From NCBI GenBank assembly GCA_018830205.1, contig JAHJSX010000133.1:1-5998 (forward strand): DNA of 5,998 bases. The letters run 5' to 3'. The translations under genes and the position numbers were made by a program. The notes beneath the pieces are model-generated. The model had not been told where the DNA came from. It made no database searches and saw only the letters and a list, made by a program, of their open reading frames with translations. This DNA is from an archaeon. GTDB lineage: Archaea; Hydrothermarchaeota; Hydrothermarchaeia; Hydrothermarchaeales; Hydrothermarchaeaceae. The stretch's first letter is position 1; each line of letters opens with the position of its first letter. Of this stretch, positions 5,438 through 5,998 are shown piece after piece.

Positions 5438-5668
5438 TTGTATTATGTAAACGGATTGGAATACCTTGGTAGAGATGTTAAAGTAAAAGGAAAGGTAATG
5501 AAGGGGGTCGAGGCCAAGCGTTTTGTAACCCTCAAAAAGATGGACAGCAAGCCTTCCAAGGACGAGGCAATAGAACTCGCAAAGTCAAACCCAAAGGTTA
5601 AGAAAGTCTGGGTAATGCAGATAGAAGGCAACAAGTGGAAGAAGGTCATGGATACCATTGATCTGTGA
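5438..5668 (+). CDS. small basic protein of unknown function
   Basis: With the TTG start at 5438 the product is 76 residues; the in-frame GTG at 5429 would add three but overlaps the Shine-Dalgarno sequence. The protein is rich in Lys and Val. A predicted layout by eye is several beta strands (about 1-33, including RDVKVKGKVMKG and RFVTLKK), one helix (SKDEAIELAKSNP, about 39-51) and a closing strand pair with a turn (KVWVMQIEGNKWKKVMD). No cysteines, membrane segments or signal peptide are visible, and no family is recognised. A compact, basic beta-alpha-beta protein could bind nucleic acid, but that is a guess. Its promoter and ribosome site are strong, so it is probably well expressed. Base composition is close to the surrounding genome and unlike the recombinase gene. 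Confidence 0.72.
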   Translation: MYYVNGLEYLGRDVKVKGKVMKGVEAKRFVTLKKMDSKPSKDEAIELAKSNPKVKKVWVMQIEGNKWKKVMDTIDL

Positions 5669-5712
5669 ACCTTTCTGCTATTGGTAAAATCCTCTATTTT
5701 GGCTTTGAGGAA

Positions 5713-5744
5713 ACTCGTGCTCCTTCATCCATAAGAGCACAAGT
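5713..5744. repeat. 10-base inverted repeat (hairpin)
   Basis: ACTCGTGCTC (5713-5722) pairs with GAGCACAAGT (5735-5744) at 9 of 10 positions around a 12-base loop. It lies 45 bases after the stop of the small gene. It could be a 3'-end structure of that transcript or a protein-binding site; no T-run follows it. Confidence 0.55.
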
Positions 5745-5763
5745 AATAGAGCGCAAAATCTAA

Positions 5764-5907
5764 AAGAGGCGTAAGGTGTACAGGCTCACAAAGAAGGGGG
5801 AGATGCTGCTGAAGGCGCTTGAATAGTTCAATTGTTTAAACCAATGTTTATCTACGGGCGATGTCGAAAAAGTAGAGAAAATCGTTATAAGACGGCTTAA
5901 ACTCTAA
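5764..5907 (+). pseudogene. decayed winged-helix regulator tail (candidate)
   Basis: After a TAA at 5761-5763 the frame reads RRKVYRLTKKGEMLLKALE up to a TAG at 5824-5826. The VYRLTKKGE-x-LL-x-AL pattern is typical of the wing and last helix of archaeal and bacterial winged-helix regulators. The same frame continues after the TAG for 26 more codons, including GDVEKVEKIVIRRLK, to TAA at 5905. No helix-turn-helix is seen in the ~95 bases before 5761 in any plus-strand frame, so the N-terminal part is missing or scrambled. A point-mutated or truncated gene is the simplest reading; the similarity is short and could be accidental. Confidence 0.4.
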
Positions 5908-5941
5908 TAAAGAAGGACATGAAAAAATAGGGGAATAGGAA

Positions 5942-5998
5942 ATGGCTTTTGCAATATGCCCAAAACTAAATACGAAAGAAGGCATAGGGGCCTTGGAT
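5942..5998 (+). CDS. possible start of a gene running off the window
   Basis: An ATG at 5942 opens a frame of 19 codons to the window edge (MAFAICPKLNTKEGIGALD). GGGG and AGG bases lie just upstream as a weak ribosome site, and TTATAAG (5885-5891) could be its TATA box. A second ATG at 5956 in another frame (MPKTKYERRHRGLG) is also open to the edge, so the frame itself is uncertain. Nothing is recognisable. Confidence 0.25.
   Translation, partial: MAFAICPKLNTKEGIGALD

Larger units (their letters stand above)
5669..5941. other. gene-poor stretch with hairpin and decayed coding traces
   Basis: No intact gene is evident here. It contains a hairpin (5713-5744), a frame broken by stops that ends in a winged-helix-like tail (5764-5907), and TTATAAG at 5885-5891, which could be a TATA box for a gene starting at 5942. 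I see no RNA gene and no CRISPR repeats. Confidence 0.5.

Noticed and set aside
5824..5826. In-frame TAG read as pyrrolysine
   Set aside because: The same frame has a TAA only 60 bases earlier, and TAG is the natural stop of the kinase gene. There is no evidence for amber readthrough in this window.
1..5998. Search for CRISPR arrays, tRNA or rRNA genes and insertion-sequence ends
   Set aside because: No regularly spaced repeats, cloverleaf-like sequences, rRNA motifs or transposase-type terminal repeats were seen by eye. The recombinase has no matching attachment repeat within the window.

Overview
The window looks archaeal. Start sites are preceded by TATA-like boxes about 25 bases before the expected transcript start, by GGTG or GGTGA Shine-Dalgarno sequences matching the archaeal 16S tail, or by no leader at all. 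The gene families fit too: a PIN-domain toxin-like protein with a small partner, a TPR protein, a PAS-type membrane histidine kinase and a divergent tyrosine recombinase. A euryarchaeon related to methanogens is my best guess, but nothing here fixes the lineage.

Layout. Bases 2-85 may be the end of an upstream gene. Bases 151-800 hold a two-gene unit: a PIN-domain protein overlapped by 4 bases with a 68-residue protein, resembling a toxin-antitoxin pair with the toxin first. A T-rich terminator-like stretch follows, then a TPR scaffold-type gene (938-2164) that is probably leaderless. It converges on a minus-strand histidine kinase (2161-3828), and the two stop codons overlap. The kinase has four membrane segments made by duplication of a two-helix module, then a cysteine-containing PAS domain and a complete kinase core.

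Just upstream of the kinase, on its strand, lies the last ~20 codons of a second histidine kinase (3835-3912). Its body is missing. What follows is a short palindromic control region (3913-3970) and a plus-strand tyrosine recombinase gene (3971-5263), much richer in G+C than its neighbours. This looks like the edge of an insertion or rearrangement that cut a former tandem pair of kinase genes. The recombinase carries the C-terminal H-x-x-R, G-H and Tyr signature but seems to have Asp in place of the first catalytic Arg. It also has a C-terminal coiled-coil extension.

Bases 5264-5390 are non-coding and carry TTTGGG repeats, hairpins and T-runs. Next comes a small gene of unknown function (5438-5668) behind a textbook archaeal promoter and Shine-Dalgarno sequence; its best start is TTG. 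The rest (5669-5941) holds a hairpin and what looks like a decayed winged-helix regulator tail. A gene may begin at 5942 and run off the window.

No complete new multi-gene system is visible. The most notable points are the kinase remnant at the recombinase boundary and the atypical recombinase active site.
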